Below are positions 1-13,449 of a stretch of DNA of 64,000 nt, piece after piece. Position numbers and translations under genes: made by a program. Each line of letters opens with the position of its first letter. Positions within the stretch are counted from its first letter, which is position 1. The stretch covers positions 35,797,993-35,861,992 of the forward strand of contig OU744448.1 in NCBI GenBank assembly GCA_916610825.1, in the 5' to 3' direction. Under the pieces are notes generated by a model. That model did no database searches, was not told the origin of the DNA, and saw only the letters and a program-made list of their open reading frames with translations. The DNA comes from Haliclystus octoradiatus. Taxonomy: Eukaryota > Cnidaria > Staurozoa > Stauromedusae > Haliclystidae.

Positions 1-101
1 GTATACTATGACATATTAAATATTTCTTTTGCTTATTTTCCAGGCAAACGAGCATGGTTAATGCTAATCAATAAATGACGATGGCGATGATGATCTATGG
101 C

Positions 102-670
102 GTGTCCGATATTGTCTAGTCGAGGGTCCCGGGGGTTAGATTGAAGAGTTTAAATGAGCAGCAGCCTTTGCTCTGTTTTCTTTGTCATTTTTGGAGAAAA
201 ATTATATCAAAGGGCTAGCTACAACTTACTTTCATAAAATCCAATTACAAACATTTTCAAACAAGGCTGCTCATCATTTTAAACTCTTTAAGTAGTAGAT
301 AGGGCACTTAAAAGCGATTTGTTATTTTGGTTCGTGGGGGAAACTGATATGTACATTTTTTTAGATGGTTGGCTAGGTATAACAGGTTTGCGGGAAGGGG
401 TTACCTTGTTTAATTGTGATATGCCTTTTAAGTTCACAGCTGCAGGGTGGTCGTCAGATGGATGGTTAAGTATGTATTGTGATAAGTTGTATGTATATGC
501 GGGTGGAGTCACGGGGATGGTTGTGTTATATAATCTTGCTATTCTTTCTATTCTCAGTTATTGGTCGTCTGGCACTGGATTATCGTAGAGCTAGTCAAGG
601 CAGCTCGTGAGTATTGTAGGACGCCCCCTCCCCTTGGTTCTTTGGGACCCTCGACTAGACAATGGGACAC
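102..670. repeat. Short inverted-repeat element (MITE-like)
   Basis: Bases 102-130 and 644-670 are near-perfect inverted repeats; the shared core is TGTCTAGTCGAGGGTCCC. A second inverted pair lies inside it (about 143-170 against 263-293, core AGAGTTTAAATGAGCAGC with small differences). The size of about 570 bp and the absence of a convincing gene fit a non-autonomous DNA transposon. I could not fix the target-site duplication, so the superfamily is open. Confidence 0.6.
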
Positions 671-675
671 ATCCT

Positions 676-2270
676 GGTGAGTCTGTTTCAATCTATCCCT
701 CCAAGACAATGTAATCAGCAATAAGTAATCAACATCTACCAGATTAGGAACAATAAGTATAAAACCAATTGTCTATTGTTTCTTTTGATTGCCGTGGTGA
801 CGTAAAAGTGACGAGAACAAAAGCCTCGATCGCATTTAATTTGTTCTGTACCGGCTAGAGGCTCCCCAGGTGCTAGGTTCCACAATTATTAGAGGATTGG
901 GTACTAGTAATCCAGATATCAAGGCCTAGGATCCGGTTATCTTTCTTGATCCGTTATTCAGTATCCAAACAATCTGAGTCGGATACCCGTAATTGATCCG
1001 GATATACAGACTCCGGGTTATATCCGGTATATCATAATTTGTTTCGGAATCCGCATTATATTCTGATCCGATCCAGTAAATACCGAATCCAAATAACGTA
1101 GCGTCATGTTTAGCGCAGCAATAATCTAGATAATATCTTTCAAAACATCATAATTAAGCATCTACTGATATTCTAGAAAATAGAACAAATTCATTCGTAC
1201 ACATCCGGAAATTATCCGACATGATCCGATCTGACAATACTATCGATATGCATTGTGTGGATAATTTACACATGCTATTGCCTATTTTCTCTATTGTATG
1301 ATTCTTTTTAGGATGTTCCATGAGTTATCATTTGCTGAACTGTTATAAAAATAATTTTTGTTGGGCCCTGTTTCATCATAAAAACATTTCCAATGCTAAA
1401 CAGCAATGTAAACTCATGGAATGATCTGCATGAAGATATCCTTATTGCTAACTATAGCACTAGGGATACCTACATGTCCTCCACGAAGTCGGAATGCTGG
1501 ACCTTGCCGTGGTGTGGAGGCACAGTTTAAAACAATTACAGTTTATTCTGCCAACACAGCATCCGCATTATTACAGGCAAACATTAAAAGTTGCTCAAGG
1601 CTGGGATAAAGCTGCATCATAGAGGATGAAATGAATCCGATAAATCTAAGGCAGGTGTTTTTGAGATTATTACTTTTTGTAAATTTTCTTTTTTGACTGG
1701 ATAATAAAGATAAACTTGTAAATAGCCTGCCACTTACATTATTACAGCCGTTGGATACAAGGATAACAAGTTGAGCCTTTGATTTATTAGAATGATAACC
1801 TTTTTACACCAATTGTATTATTTTTTTATCTAAAATTATTTAACTGAAAAGTTATCAGTTTTTATTTTCAATGTAAATTGGTCATTGAAGCCTCAAGAAG
1901 TTTAGCAAAGAATGGTTGACGTTAAATATTTAACATATATGAGCACGAATGATTAATGATTATACTTTCAAAATTTATCTTAGAAAGGTGTTCTAACCAA
2001 GTACCAACATTTCTGTCTGAGTACTTGTGGAAATTCATTTCTACAAAAGATTTTGACATAATAGATTCAAAAGAAACTTTTCATCAAATTTGGAAAAAAG
2101 CCTCCACACTGCATGCCCCCTGCTCCAATGTCACTGATTTTGAAATTATAACTTACTGATTTTGAAAAATGGGTAATGTTACAACATATAAATAATGCTT
2201 TCTTTGTTCATTTTTATTTATAGATTTGGAAGTAATGCATTTATAATCATCAAAGCTATTATATAATCTC
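676..2270. other. Non-coding stretch with ATCCG-rich patch
   Basis: No gene was seen. Bases about 895-1240 are dense in ATCCG and GATCC words, very like the subterminal repeats of the hAT element at 46022-49135. They may be a non-autonomous relative or a fragment of it. The rest is AT-rich with only short random frames. Confidence 0.4.
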
Positions 2271-2274
2271 AGCG

Positions 2275-2700
2275 CATGATTATTATACCATAATTATCCT
2301 GATTGTACTAATTATACTCTGGTAACTGACGCATCATATAACCACACCCAATGCATGGTCCTGTACGTCTTGGCTTTTCGTAAATTATCTTCTGCTCAGA
2401 CAAATTATTCAACTACTTCGCATTACTTTAATCGAACAGTTTCATTCCTTAGGACATTTCGGTTTCCGTAAAAAACACTTCTTATGATTAATGATAGATT
2501 TTTCTGGCCATCTATGTATTCCGACATCAAAGAATATTGTAAACCTGTCTCATGTGTCACTACAGCAAAGAGTTACTTGAGACACATTAAATCTCCACAC
2601 GGACATTTAGTATTGCCTACTGGACGCTTCACGCCAATTATTACCGCCTATTTACATTTAAATTACTTTATACATTTAAATTCATTATATTCAATATTAC
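2275..2700 (+). pseudogene. Ty3/Gypsy pol remnant (RNase H to integrase zinc region)
   Basis: Frames here read a short RNase H-like piece (LVTDAS, around 2320-2345) and then an integrase N-terminal-like piece with RFFWPSMYSDIKEYC (about 2500-2545). That resembles the WPxMxxDIxxYxxxC part of the Gypsy integrase zinc-binding domain. Frames are broken and no LTR was seen nearby. It is a decayed fragment of a plus-strand Gypsy element, with no expected activity. Confidence 0.5.
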
Positions 2701-3184
2701 AGTTACATCACACTATTTGATCAATTAATTAAAATATTATAACATTTAGCATTAAACATTTATTTTACGCATGCAATACAAATTTATTACCTCAATATAC
2801 CATATAATATAGTTGTTATTAAAGTAGCTCCCACTTACATATATCGTTAAAATACATTACATACTGTAAGTTAATGTGGCTAAGAGTGTCGTATTAGTTA
2901 TTTATAAACTTTTCATAAATCTTTCAAGTTTTCATTTGCCAATTTTGATTTGAAGGACTGCAATAAGGTTTTAGATATGCGGACGGACCACACTTTCTGC
3001 CCGGGGGTCTTGCAAGAATTGCCCCACTTCATCGGAGTGTGGATAATAAAAAATTTCGGGTCATGTTTTTAAGAGATCCTGGTGGGCCAGGCTCAAAATC
3101 TATTATCTCGTCTGCCTAGTCAAACCGCACCGAGAGTTAAAGATAATGGATGGACATGAATAGATATGATGTGGACATGAATAG

Positions 3185-4050
3185 ATGGACAAGAATTTAA
3201 TGAACTCTCTTATTAACATCACATTATTTCTTTGCTATTTCTTGGCTTCTTTTGCCGACTGGAGACATTTCAAGGAAGATTTGCCGACTGATCAAAGTCG
3301 CCAGGGGTGTGTGTGTTACACCTCCAACACGTACGTAGATTCCCGCGTAGATTATGGTTCTAAGAAATTTGAACGATATGAACGATTTGAACGGTATTTC
3401 TTTTGATGAAATGAAGGAATCAACGAAATCAACGAAAGATGTAGACCCGACTCACCTTATTTCAGAGCTTTCCAACATCCAACTGTCCAATATTTCCGAT
3501 CCAACTAGGCTTGCCCAAGAGTTTGAGTCGTATATTATCTTTTTTGGATCGTCTGTGCCCGCACGAGAACAAGGATTGTAAAACCAGATCAACCAGTATG
3601 GCTAACTCCCAGGCTTGTTAAAGCAATTGTTAATCGAAACCGTCTCTATAATAGATACATCAGAGAGAAAAGCAAGAAGAATCGTCAAAACTACATCACA
3701 GCTGAAAACGAAGCATCCTACATTAGAAGATTTGAGATTCGATCGGCAATAAAAGATATTATCGACAACAGCGTACCAAATGACTTTTGGAGAAAGCTAA
3801 GACCCTGGTTGCCAAATAATAAAAAAAGAGCATCATAATTCTTAGTTTCACTTTTGTTAAAATAAAAAATACTGAATAAATTTTATTTTACTTATTAAAT
3901 AATTTATATATTATCTTGTATAGCCCCTCAAATTTCAATGCGTTATCTCGCCATTCCGTAAAACATGCCTATTTTGGCAACTGCTGTATTTTACGTACAT
4001 GTAGTAGAATGCGAGTTTGAAATAAATAAAATTATTATTATTATTATTAA
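3185..4050 (+). pseudogene. LINE fragment, region before the reverse transcriptase, with (ATT)n tail
   Basis: From about 3350 to 3838 the plus strand reads a basic, aromatic-rich protein piece including RLVKAIVNRNRLYNRYI and DFWRKLRPWLPNNKK. Such sequence lies between endonuclease and reverse transcriptase in CR1/Jockey-group LINEs. The reverse transcriptase itself is missing. The stretch ends in AATAAATAAAATTATTATTATT (4021-4048), a typical LINE microsatellite tail. I read it as an internally deleted LINE copy. Family assignment below the non-LTR level is uncertain. Confidence 0.55.
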
Positions 4051-4059
4051 CATCTGTTT

Positions 4060-6280
4060 TAATTTGAAATTTTGATTTAACAAAGATTTTCGATCTTCAG
4101 GTATGCCATTCCACCAATTAGCCTACAAGGCACGTTGCAGAACTGATTTTTACAGTTTGGATGATTGATTAATTTGGGACGCTCAATTTATATGAATTAA
4201 TATTTGTTGATATTATATTTACAGTTCAGATTTTCGATCGACAATTCGACAAGATTATGAGTTATATTGTCTACATCTAGTTAGAAAATTTCATTATTTA
4301 CAATTATTTCATTATTAATATTAAAATAGGACATATAAGCAAAGATGAAAAAGTTAGAGAGTGGCTACATTTACTTTGACAATTTATCTTGCCGTTAAAT
4401 AACTTCTTAGGAGATTATGTTTGTGTTTAAATGAATATAAATTCTTGTTATCTTGATATTCGTGACTACCTTGCTTTCGATCGCAAGCGTTCCATTGATA
4501 AACTCAAATCAGACGTTTTGAAGGGACATGTATACTAAAGTCAAGCGCAAATTATCTGCTTAAAAAGTTAATTAGTAGATTTGTTCGAATTTTCATTTTC
4601 TATAAAAAATAATAATGAATGATGAAGAATGAATAAAAATCCTCCTCAAATTTGCAAAAAAAGTTGACGAGAAACTACAAATCAAATTTCGTTGGCCTAT
4701 TGCACCAATAAAAAATTAAATTTTGTAAAAAAAAACACCCTCGTAAAATATAATACTTATTTATCTGCGTTACTATTTTATTTTTGTTTTGTTAGGAGTA
4801 GATAAAGAAAATCTGTTAATGATAATTACGATATTTACTCTGATCTAATTCAGAAACAAGATGTCTGTGAAGTTAGACGCATATTCGTCTGGACGAATAT
4901 TCAAATAGACCTATATTGGAGCGCGTTAACTAACGCTTCGCACAAATGCTGTGAGCATAACAGACATACTAATGGAAGATTTACAAAGTTAAGGAACCAT
5001 ATAAACTACAAAAGTATATAATAAAGTCGATAAAGGCAATATGAATTATTTTGAAGAAAATGAATTATCAAAACATACAAAATCGCACAAAAAATTGAAT
5101 TATTCATTTGAACGCAGATAAACGCATGACTGAACGAATTAATTAATTAAATTACCAGGTGCCATGTTTTTTGATTTGATTGACTCAGTTTGATATTAAT
5201 CAGACACGTGGCCATCTTGTTTTCATTGTTCACTTCACGATGGTTTTACAGATAAGATCGAAGTTTAAAACTCTATTTTATATTTAGAGAGAAACAGTTA
5301 TGCAAAAAAACAGTCCGAAAGTCAACACTGTGTTCAGGAGATCTGGAACATGCTTCGAATTAAATGTCTAGATAGAGTTTGGGAGTCATGCAACTCAAGG
5401 GTAAGGCCATAACCCATATCCAGATGATATCTCAATTTACCAATCGGAGATTCAGGAATTATAGGACATATGTTTGGAAAAGAAGAGGAATGAAGTGCCT
5501 TTGGATTACAACGTAGATAGAAAAGGTAAATTCAACTGACAACTGCATGTTTATTCTTAATTCTTATCGTCTCAATATAATCCATTTAACATTCAACTAC
5601 CCACTCGCGGCCATTTTCGAAACGGCCCATTTTCTATGAAGCCCACATTTGATCGTTGTTCATTGATATGCAGATAGATAGATAGATATTTCTAAATGTC
5701 AAAAATAGAGCATCATAATGGTTCCAAATATTTCAAATTAAATCTTGAAAATTGTTGCACGTTTTTGACTAGGCTAATGATTATGCATTATGCATGGATC
5801 CAGGAATTATTTTATGGGGGTCAAAATTGCCTCGCCGTTTTTCAACGACCCCCATGTTGTAAAGTAGACACCAAAAAATGATTGAATGTGGCCAAAGTGC
5901 AAGCAAGCGTGCGAGCCATGACGTCATTCGATGCAAGCCATACCAAAACATGCGAGCCATGCCTAGAATTATAATAATTACCATATTTTATTTATGATGT
6001 CACATCAACTGAAGCATTTTGTAAAATTTTAAACTAAACATGCTACGGATTTCAGTTTCACTATTTGACCATCTCAGTATACTAGAATGCCAGTTACATG
6101 CAGCGCCTGCTGTAGAGGATATTAGCTTTCATGGGGACTCTAACGTCGATTAATACGTTACTCAAAGAGTATTGTTTGATGTATGAGGACATATGATAAA
6201 AATGGTAAAATCTATCATTTACGTTCAGGCTGTTTTAATTCTGTTGTATTAATCAATCACACAAAAATCTAATACAATAA
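4060..6280. other. AT-rich non-coding stretch
   Basis: I see no gene, RNA gene or clear terminal repeat in this stretch. The frames are short and look random. Confidence 0.5.
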
Positions 6281-7085
6281 GGCAGTCTTCAAACGTCGCG
6301 CTTTACATGCGCCGTGCTTTGCTTTGTCTGGCATGGCAGAATTGGAATTCTGGTTTCAATTCATTTCAGACGGCGTGAAATTGCCGTGCTTTGGCCATTG
6401 ACGTCATCAAAATTGAAAGGCGTATTGCGCAATTATTGAAAGTAAAACTATCTTTAGCTAAATTTAGCAGTACCTGAAAATGATGTCACACTGTCTGAGA
6501 TATAAGATTTCGGTTTAAGAGATCTAATATTTATTAGTTAAATTTCCTTCGAATATAAATGTTTTAATTTAAAAAAACAATTAAATCTCATAAAGAAATA
6601 TTTGTTCTATCAAGCTATGTTACCAGTTAACATGCAACTGAAATGAAGGGCATCCTGAAATGTTTTCAACCTACATAGTAATAACATAGTAATAAAATTC
6701 ACTATTTTAATAAACAGCAGAATACCAAACAGTTGAGCATAATGAAGTAGTTTATAATTGGACTTTATGTTCACCAATATCATCGAGAAGTGAATGAAAT
6801 GATAAAAAAACATCATAAAAACCACTATTTTATCCCCAATTCGCATGAATTTGACCGAACATTCGTCTGAAAACAGACGAATAAAAGCTCGGCATCCAAA
6901 AAAGCACGCCTTATAAAACAACTGTCGTGCTGACGCCGCTCCGAGCGGCAACCATCGTCGTGCTTCGAGCTTTTGCCGAGCTAGACAAATTGCGTCGTAT
7001 TTTACTGATTTATACGTCGCGCTTTTGCCAGGTCTCGCCAGAAGATTAGCACGGCGCATGAAAAGCACGACGTTTGTAGACTGCC
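6281..7085. mobile_element. MITE with about 40-bp terminal inverted repeats
   Basis: The left end begins GGCAGTCTTCAAACGTCGCG (6281) and the right end is its near-perfect inverse, finishing at 7085. The match continues through CATGCGCCGTGC. The word TAATACAAT occurs on both sides (6270-6278 and 7086-7094) and is the likely target duplication, with two extra bases on the left. An open frame of about 150 codons on the minus strand inside it has no recognisable domain and runs through the inverted repeat, so I do not call it a gene. Confidence 0.65.
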
Positions 7086-7649
7086 TAATACAATGATTGC
7101 ATCTCCATTTCTAACAACGCTGACACACGTGGAGGGACTGGGAAACAGTCCAACATAATTAATTAACATAAATTATAACACAGGCTAGGTCTACTAAAGT
7201 CGAGTAAGAAACATAAATATCAAAAACTGATTAAAGTGCACATGACACCAAAAAATGTTTTTCCAGAATCGGGTAGCCCATGCAAAATAAATAGGAATGG
7301 CGACAATAATTTTTCTGTTTGGACTCTTATAAGCTGAGTTATTTATTGTTTAAGTCTACTTACTGTATTTCAGAAATAGTTCTCTTTCGAAAGTCGGAAC
7401 TCATGTTGCAATGACAAGAGAGCCCACTATGGAAAAATAACAAAGTCTAGACTTAAAAAATCATAACTATTTTCTCGCGAAAAAGAAATGGTCCACCTTC
7501 CAAAACAGATATACCTATATCTCTTGGACACCTTGTTGGCCATAAATGACTGAAATTGAATGTGAACTGTAGAGTTTCGAAAGGTTTTATTAGACTTCGA
7601 TGGTGTTTTTCTGTCAAAAAAGCTCAAAACTCAAAAATAATGATCAAGA

Positions 7650-8000
7650 CGGCAACGTTGTTTTGACGTCAGCTTGAAGTTGCCCAACGTTGCGCTTACG
7701 TTGTTTTAACTTCCAAATGTCATCCGATCCAACCTACTATCCGACGTTGCAGCAACTTCGGAACACAACTCTACAGCAACCAAAGCGCAACCCACTGCAA
7801 CCTCAAAACAACTTCATAACAACCCAACATTGCCACTACAACCTTATAATAACTTCTAAGCCACCTGGCGTCCCCGACGCATCTCTGACGTAACGTTAAT
7901 ATAACTTCAAAACAACCTGGCGTTGCCGATGCAACGTTGAAATAACTTCAGAACAACCGGACGTTGAACTCCGCAACGTTGCTGCAAATTCTAAATTTGG
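7650..8000. repeat. CAACGTTGC-rich degenerate tandem repeat
   Basis: Variants of CAACGTTGC and AACTTC recur throughout. From about 7850 a unit near 50 bp (ATAACTTC..CCTGGCGTTGCCGA..CAACGTT) is present in roughly two and a half degraded copies. A similar cluster lies at 10330-10512, so the two may be subterminal regions of one element of about 2.9 kb. No transposase was recognised between them. Confidence 0.5.
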
Positions 8001-10329
8001 GTTCTTGGGGGTGGTAACAACGTTACAGAATGTCCCCCAGAACAACTGAAATCTAACCCCCTCACACCATCACGAATACGGTTGTAATATAGAATATGTG
8101 GAATAAAACGTCAAAAATCGTAATTTGAAAAGATTTATTCACATATAGCCTACTTTATTCGTAAGATACACCAACACTAAATGTCAGACTATATTTGATA
8201 GCGATAATATTAGTTACATTTAAGAAGCTTCTGAAATGTAGTCCTACAATAGTTCAAGCCTTTCATACATTACTGCATATTGGACTGGTACGTATTAAAT
8301 GTCCATGTTTAATATCTTATTATCTTTGTCTCCAATGTTTTGATTTGCGTAGCGAATTATATATTTCAAATTAGACCACATATCTGTTTCATTGATTTAT
8401 GTAATGTATAAGTACTTTCAAGTTTTCTCTCAGCCAGAAATTAAGCTACTTGACCTTCAGTGTACAGTATGTCAGTAAATGTAAGCTACATATAAAACCA
8501 AGCGGGTGTATTGTATCCAGTACTAGAAAACAAGCAAAGACACATATATTAATTTCGATATAATAGTAATTCTATTTTATATCTGAAGATTTAATTTTAA
8601 TGGTATAAGACGCTAACAAATTAGATTAGTTACCTTTTTATCAACGAATTAATTACTGGTTGTGGTGACTCAGACTTTCAATGTGTATTTCTTCATGATC
8701 GACAATAGCCGCCATCAGAACAATGTCCATGCTTGTGGCAGTTTGTGTTTTAATCAAGCCATTACTACCCATGTTTAGACTGCTTTTATAGCAATAAATT
8801 TTCATTGAGCTTTGCATGGTGACGGAAATGTCAGTTTCAATTTGGTCTACAAATAATAAGAAGCGAAATACTATTAAAAAACGAGCAAATATTGGGTTGA
8901 TGCGAAATATTGGAGGTCAAAATTTCCAAACGTCTTTGTCTCTGCAGGAAAATGTTATATGCGTTGATCTACAAACGAGAGACAAACAGAAACATGTTAA
9001 ATATTTGAATTTAGCCTTTTCTAGAGTTGTTTTTACTAACGAGAAAGGAAACTTTTTAGCTTACTTTCCTAGGTTACGTGTTGTTAGCAAGCGTCTACAT
9101 AAAACATAACATATGATAATGAGAATTTAAATAGAGTTGAATATTTAATTCATATATTTATATTAATATTTATATTCAAGTTGAATATTTGATATAAAGT
9201 TTGGTTTAATAAAATACTAACCTCAAGTCATCAATCTATAATTGTTTGAAATTTATCAAATCCGTTGACATTTTTAGATTCACGTTGGCGCTGAATATTT
9301 AGAATTGCGAATTAAACTGCCGTTTCCAAGAGTTTAACTTTTTCAAGCTGCATTCTATTGGCCGAGAGACCCTGTCACTCATACGCCGAGCCAATGATAT
9401 CCGTCCATTCAGAGAAGTGTAAGTAAAGACCATTATTGACATACATATGTTTCTACGAAATAGGCCTAGGCTACTTTGAATTTCCATTGAGATAAACAAA
9501 TAATGATATTAAATTGCAACATATTAAGTTTAGACCTTGATCTCCATCGTGTTATTTTTTCAGGCATTTTCATATTCAACAATAACTGATTGTATACTTT
9601 GAAAAAATTAATTGTAAGCTTGCGTAGATAAATAGGAAGTTCTATGTTCCTTTATTTTGAAAGTTGATCACAAAAACGAATTTTATATCTTTCAGGATAA
9701 TATAATATTATAATATAATCTTTCAGTTCGAGATAATAATGATACCAAGTTGTGATAATTTAATCATATCAAGGATGTTTTAATATCGCTCTATTCACCC
9801 ATTTGTTCAAGTATTGGTGGACGAGTGGTACAACGTCACTCTGGATTACTAGTCACTGCGCGCATTGAATAGGTACGATCCCTATGCATGGTGATTTTTA
9901 TTAAACTTTTTTTTCTTTGCTCTCAACTGCAACTCAATGAAAATATATCCAAATTAAATAGAAGATGTAGGGCACTAGTATTTATTTTTAATGGAAAAAT
10001 TCCGAATGATTTACTTTTAGTTTTAGTTTATTTCCAGTAAATCATTCTGCTTTCCAAGGCCGCCGAACAAATGTACGGGCAAACCAAAACAATCTGAAAT
10101 AACCATCAAAAGTTGTATTTTCTTTCAACAGATACGTTTGATAAGAAATTAGGAATATCATTAAATGTCTGGATTAGATAATAAAAATTTAGGATAAATA
10201 ATAACAGAATCAATTATTATTAAATAAGCAATAATAATAATTATAGAATTAATTTGATGAAGGGTCAATTTCAATTGAGTGTGTATGCTTGGTTAACTTC
10301 CGTAGCTTTATCCTTGTCCTACCTTAAAC
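8001..10329. other. Stretch between two CAACGTTGC clusters, no recognised gene
   Basis: An open frame of 97 codons at 8816-9109 (plus) is the best reading frame but has no motif I recognise. The rest is AT-rich. If the flanking clusters are ends of one transposon, this would be its degraded interior. Confidence 0.35.
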
Positions 10330-10512
10330 TAACATTGCAACAACGTTGGATTTAACACCGCGATTTATCCCCAATTATCAGCTAAACCATTACCGTAAAA
10401 CAACGTTGCAGCAACGTCGCAACGTCGGGTAACACTGTTTGAAAACCGACTGTATTGCAACATTGTACGTTGATTGTACCGACGTTGTGCAATGTTGCGA
10501 CCACCAAACAAC
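10330..10512. repeat. Second CAACGTTGC-rich cluster
   Basis: Several forms of CAACGTTG, GCAACGTCG and ACGTTGTGCAATGTTGC occur in about 180 bp. They match the word composition of 7650-8000, partly in the opposite orientation. Confidence 0.45.
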
Positions 10513-12359
10513 CGATATGGATATCCATTAACACTTGAGCATGCTTCATATAGCTGACCATGAGTGCTAAAATTGAATTTCATAGTATTTTTGATATGCT
10601 TGCAATTTCTTCTTTTCATAATCGTCAAGAAATAATTTCATAGCGATCCGAGATGAATCATATAATGATAGGCGAATCAGATTCAACATATTTGAATTGG
10701 ATTATGTAAGTAGTTTAATTTATAATAACATCCTTGTAGAATCATCTTCATCAAATTCTTCACGTGTTCGGTAAATTAAATTTAATAACGCAAATGATTT
10801 TTCGAAGTTGTAATAAAGAAGCAAAGCATTCCCAAATGAAATATTTACAAGGACTTAAATCTGAATTTGAAAAGGACTGATATCAAGTGAGATTCTCTTG
10901 ACCTCTATTCCCTTTCATTAATTCAATCTGATCGCAATCTGATAGTTGGTCATCAAATGACTATTGGGCGGCACTGGTACTAACAATTTGTAACCTGAAT
11001 GCAATCTGAAAATAATTGATAATATCATCAGGCATCATGATTAACATTTATAGTGCTGTTTTATGAATGTGTGTATTTCACTCAGGCTTTTAATTTACAG
11101 TTTTACACTTTGGTCAAGCTATATGTATCAATTCAAAATTCTCATTATTCTGTGCCTGTTTACAACTTTCATTATTGAATACCTAAGCGAGTTGATTTTA
11201 TTCTTGTTTCGGATATATCATACCCGCATAATTCCATAAAAATAATCAAATTTCCAAAAACATTTCCAAAAACCCTTCATTTTGGAGTTTCAAATCCAAA
11301 AATATCGTAGAACGTCAGACGATCAGTGATTGGCTTGCTATATGATGACGTCATTTCCTGAACAAAACATGAAAACAAAGTCATAAACCGCTAAACAATG
11401 GAGATTTTAGCATTTTTTGAAGTTATTGGTATTGTTGAACGTCAAATTTGAATGTAATTATTTCCATTAGCACTGCTGTTCCTGTTCAAAATATTGAAGA
11501 CTGACTTCAAAAATCTTAAATGACTTGACCTGAAATGATTATCAATGGAAATCACTCTGAAATATTTATATCAATTTACTTTGTTTTTGTCTACGTTCGA
11601 GATAGTTCGAGTGTCAAAGTTATAAGGAACAAGGATGGTAGCTTAGCAAATAATTTGAATTTCAAATAACACACATAAAGTTTCAAACGAGTTGGATGAT
11701 AAGTTAAAGGAGTTGTATGATCAACCATTTTTTAGCAATTTATTCACATTATTTTCTCGCAAATCATGTGGCCTATTAAAAGATAAAATTTTATTGCAGC
11801 TAAAATATGATTCTACGAAAACAACGTTCGCTGTCTTCACTGATGAATGGAATAACATAGATATAACTACTACATCAATATCATCCATTGCCTTCACACA
11901 AACTGCTTGATTAATCATTGGTCCAAGTAAATGTTTCTTAATCAATGCAGAATGAATCATAAATTGCTTTTCGGTTTTCAGAAAATTATACGCCTCGACA
12001 TAAATTGTCGTAGCATGCGTGATCGATGTGTAAAATATTTCATTTGAACGGCAACTTTATTGAATTTGAATTCTGATTTACTAGAATAAATCCAAATCTA
12101 GAATTGGTAAAGCATTGATTGGTCCATTTAAAGTGCTTGTTAATCCACATAAAAGCACACTGAATACGATTTCACCGTCTTATATCTGGCGACAATAACA
12201 CAAGCAACAGTTGATGAATGGTGCGTAATGCATGACAGACGAAATAAAAAGAACGAAGATTTGATAAATAAAAAATAACACTACTTTGATGATAGAGTGA
12301 TGATCTAAGCCGTTAATATATGAGTGAGGTTTTGTTTCTTCTCTAAATATCAAATATAT
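10513..12359. other. Non-coding stretch
   Basis: No gene is supported. A 72-codon plus frame at 11692-11910 lacks any recognisable domain. Confidence 0.4.
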
Positions 12360-12775
12360 ATATTTCCAAGTGAATGCTGCCTGGTCTTTCGTAGTAAAAA
12401 GTAAAGTAATGCAGACAGTGTCGCCCTACCAAAGGCACCCGTACCACTCCTCTATTTCTAGATGAGTGGCTTTTTCGCTGAGAGCAATGATTTTCAACGC
12501 TCTTTGTTGATCTCAGCCGCGACACTGCAGATCAATTTCAACAGATTTTATGGCAGATAGATCTCGATTGTCAATGCGCAACGATGCGCCGCAGCTACTC
12601 ACAATGCAATTCCCTTTGGACCATTCCATCCGCCACCCTTAGATGGTACTCATTTGATGTTTTAGATAAAGTCAAGGCTGAGTTGACCTTAGGGGATTTG
12701 AACCACAGTCGATCAGATATGATCCGATCTGAAGTTTGGTTGCTCTGCCATCTGAGCTAATCCTCCTAGTCTTTG
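12360..12775 (-). repeat. tRNA-derived SINE
   Basis: Read on the minus strand, the element starts with a tRNA-like head: a pol III A-box-like TTAGCTCAGATGG (12748-12760) and a B-box-like GGTTCAAATCC (12694-12704) about 50 bp apart. The anticodon and T-stem pairing is poor, so this is not a functional tRNA gene. A body of about 330 bp follows towards 12360. The tail is not a clean A-run, and the 3' boundary is approximate. SINE class is inferred from the promoter head; I cannot name the family. Confidence 0.6.
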
Positions 12776-13449
12776 GTGAGACTTTGGTAAACCCGAATGA
12801 ACCTATTTCGGTTTGAAGTGGACAAATCTGAAGGTCGGCCTGACTGAGAACTGAAAAGAAACAATAGATTGGTGTTGACATTTTCAGCGTCAATAATGCA
12901 AAGCCGGGGCTTTTTGAAATCAAATAGGAAAAACTTGATTTTATTCGTTTTCGGTCGGGAACCGCGAGAAAAGATATGGAAAAGATTTGTTTTGTCTTGC
13001 TACAAAAAGAACAAACCGAAAATAGAACCAAAACTTTACCCTTGTCTCGTTGAAAAATCAGCAGTTCTGATTATACTACAGTATTCACAAAAATTTTGGA
13101 TAAAAAATGACGAATTGATGGATGAACGGTTTTGGATATTCAAGTCATTTTAATAGTAGATTTCTCACTTTGTCCGGATTTTGACGTCACACTCCTTCAC
13201 CCATCAAAACTTGCCGTTTCGTAACCTGTTATTTGAAGTCAAATATCTAGATGATTTGTCGATATTTTTGATAAAAAAAATCGGGGATTGTCCTTTGATC
13301 TTCGTATGGATATGTTTAAAGTACATACTTAAATTTTAATGGACCATGAAATTGATATCTCTTCTTATCAGGCAAAAATATCGAGTATTTTTTGCACAGC
13401 TTGCTTCTTGTACGATACTACCGTCATTAAAAGCTAAAATGTGTTAGTC
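12776..13449. other. Non-coding stretch
   Basis: Only short frames without recognisable domains were seen here. Confidence 0.4.

Noticed and set aside
319..588. Overlapping plus and minus frames of 70-90 codons
   Set aside because: They lie inside the inverted-repeat element and show no domain; both strands are open by chance.
6610..7068. 152-codon minus-strand open frame
   Set aside because: It runs through the terminal inverted repeat of a MITE, has no recognisable domain and its composition is not protein-like.
12690..12775. Functional tRNA gene
   Set aside because: A and B boxes are present but acceptor, anticodon and T stems do not pair properly; a SINE head is the better reading.
12672..13153. 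Opposed frames of 94-119 codons
   Set aside because: No domain; they overlap the SINE head and each other.
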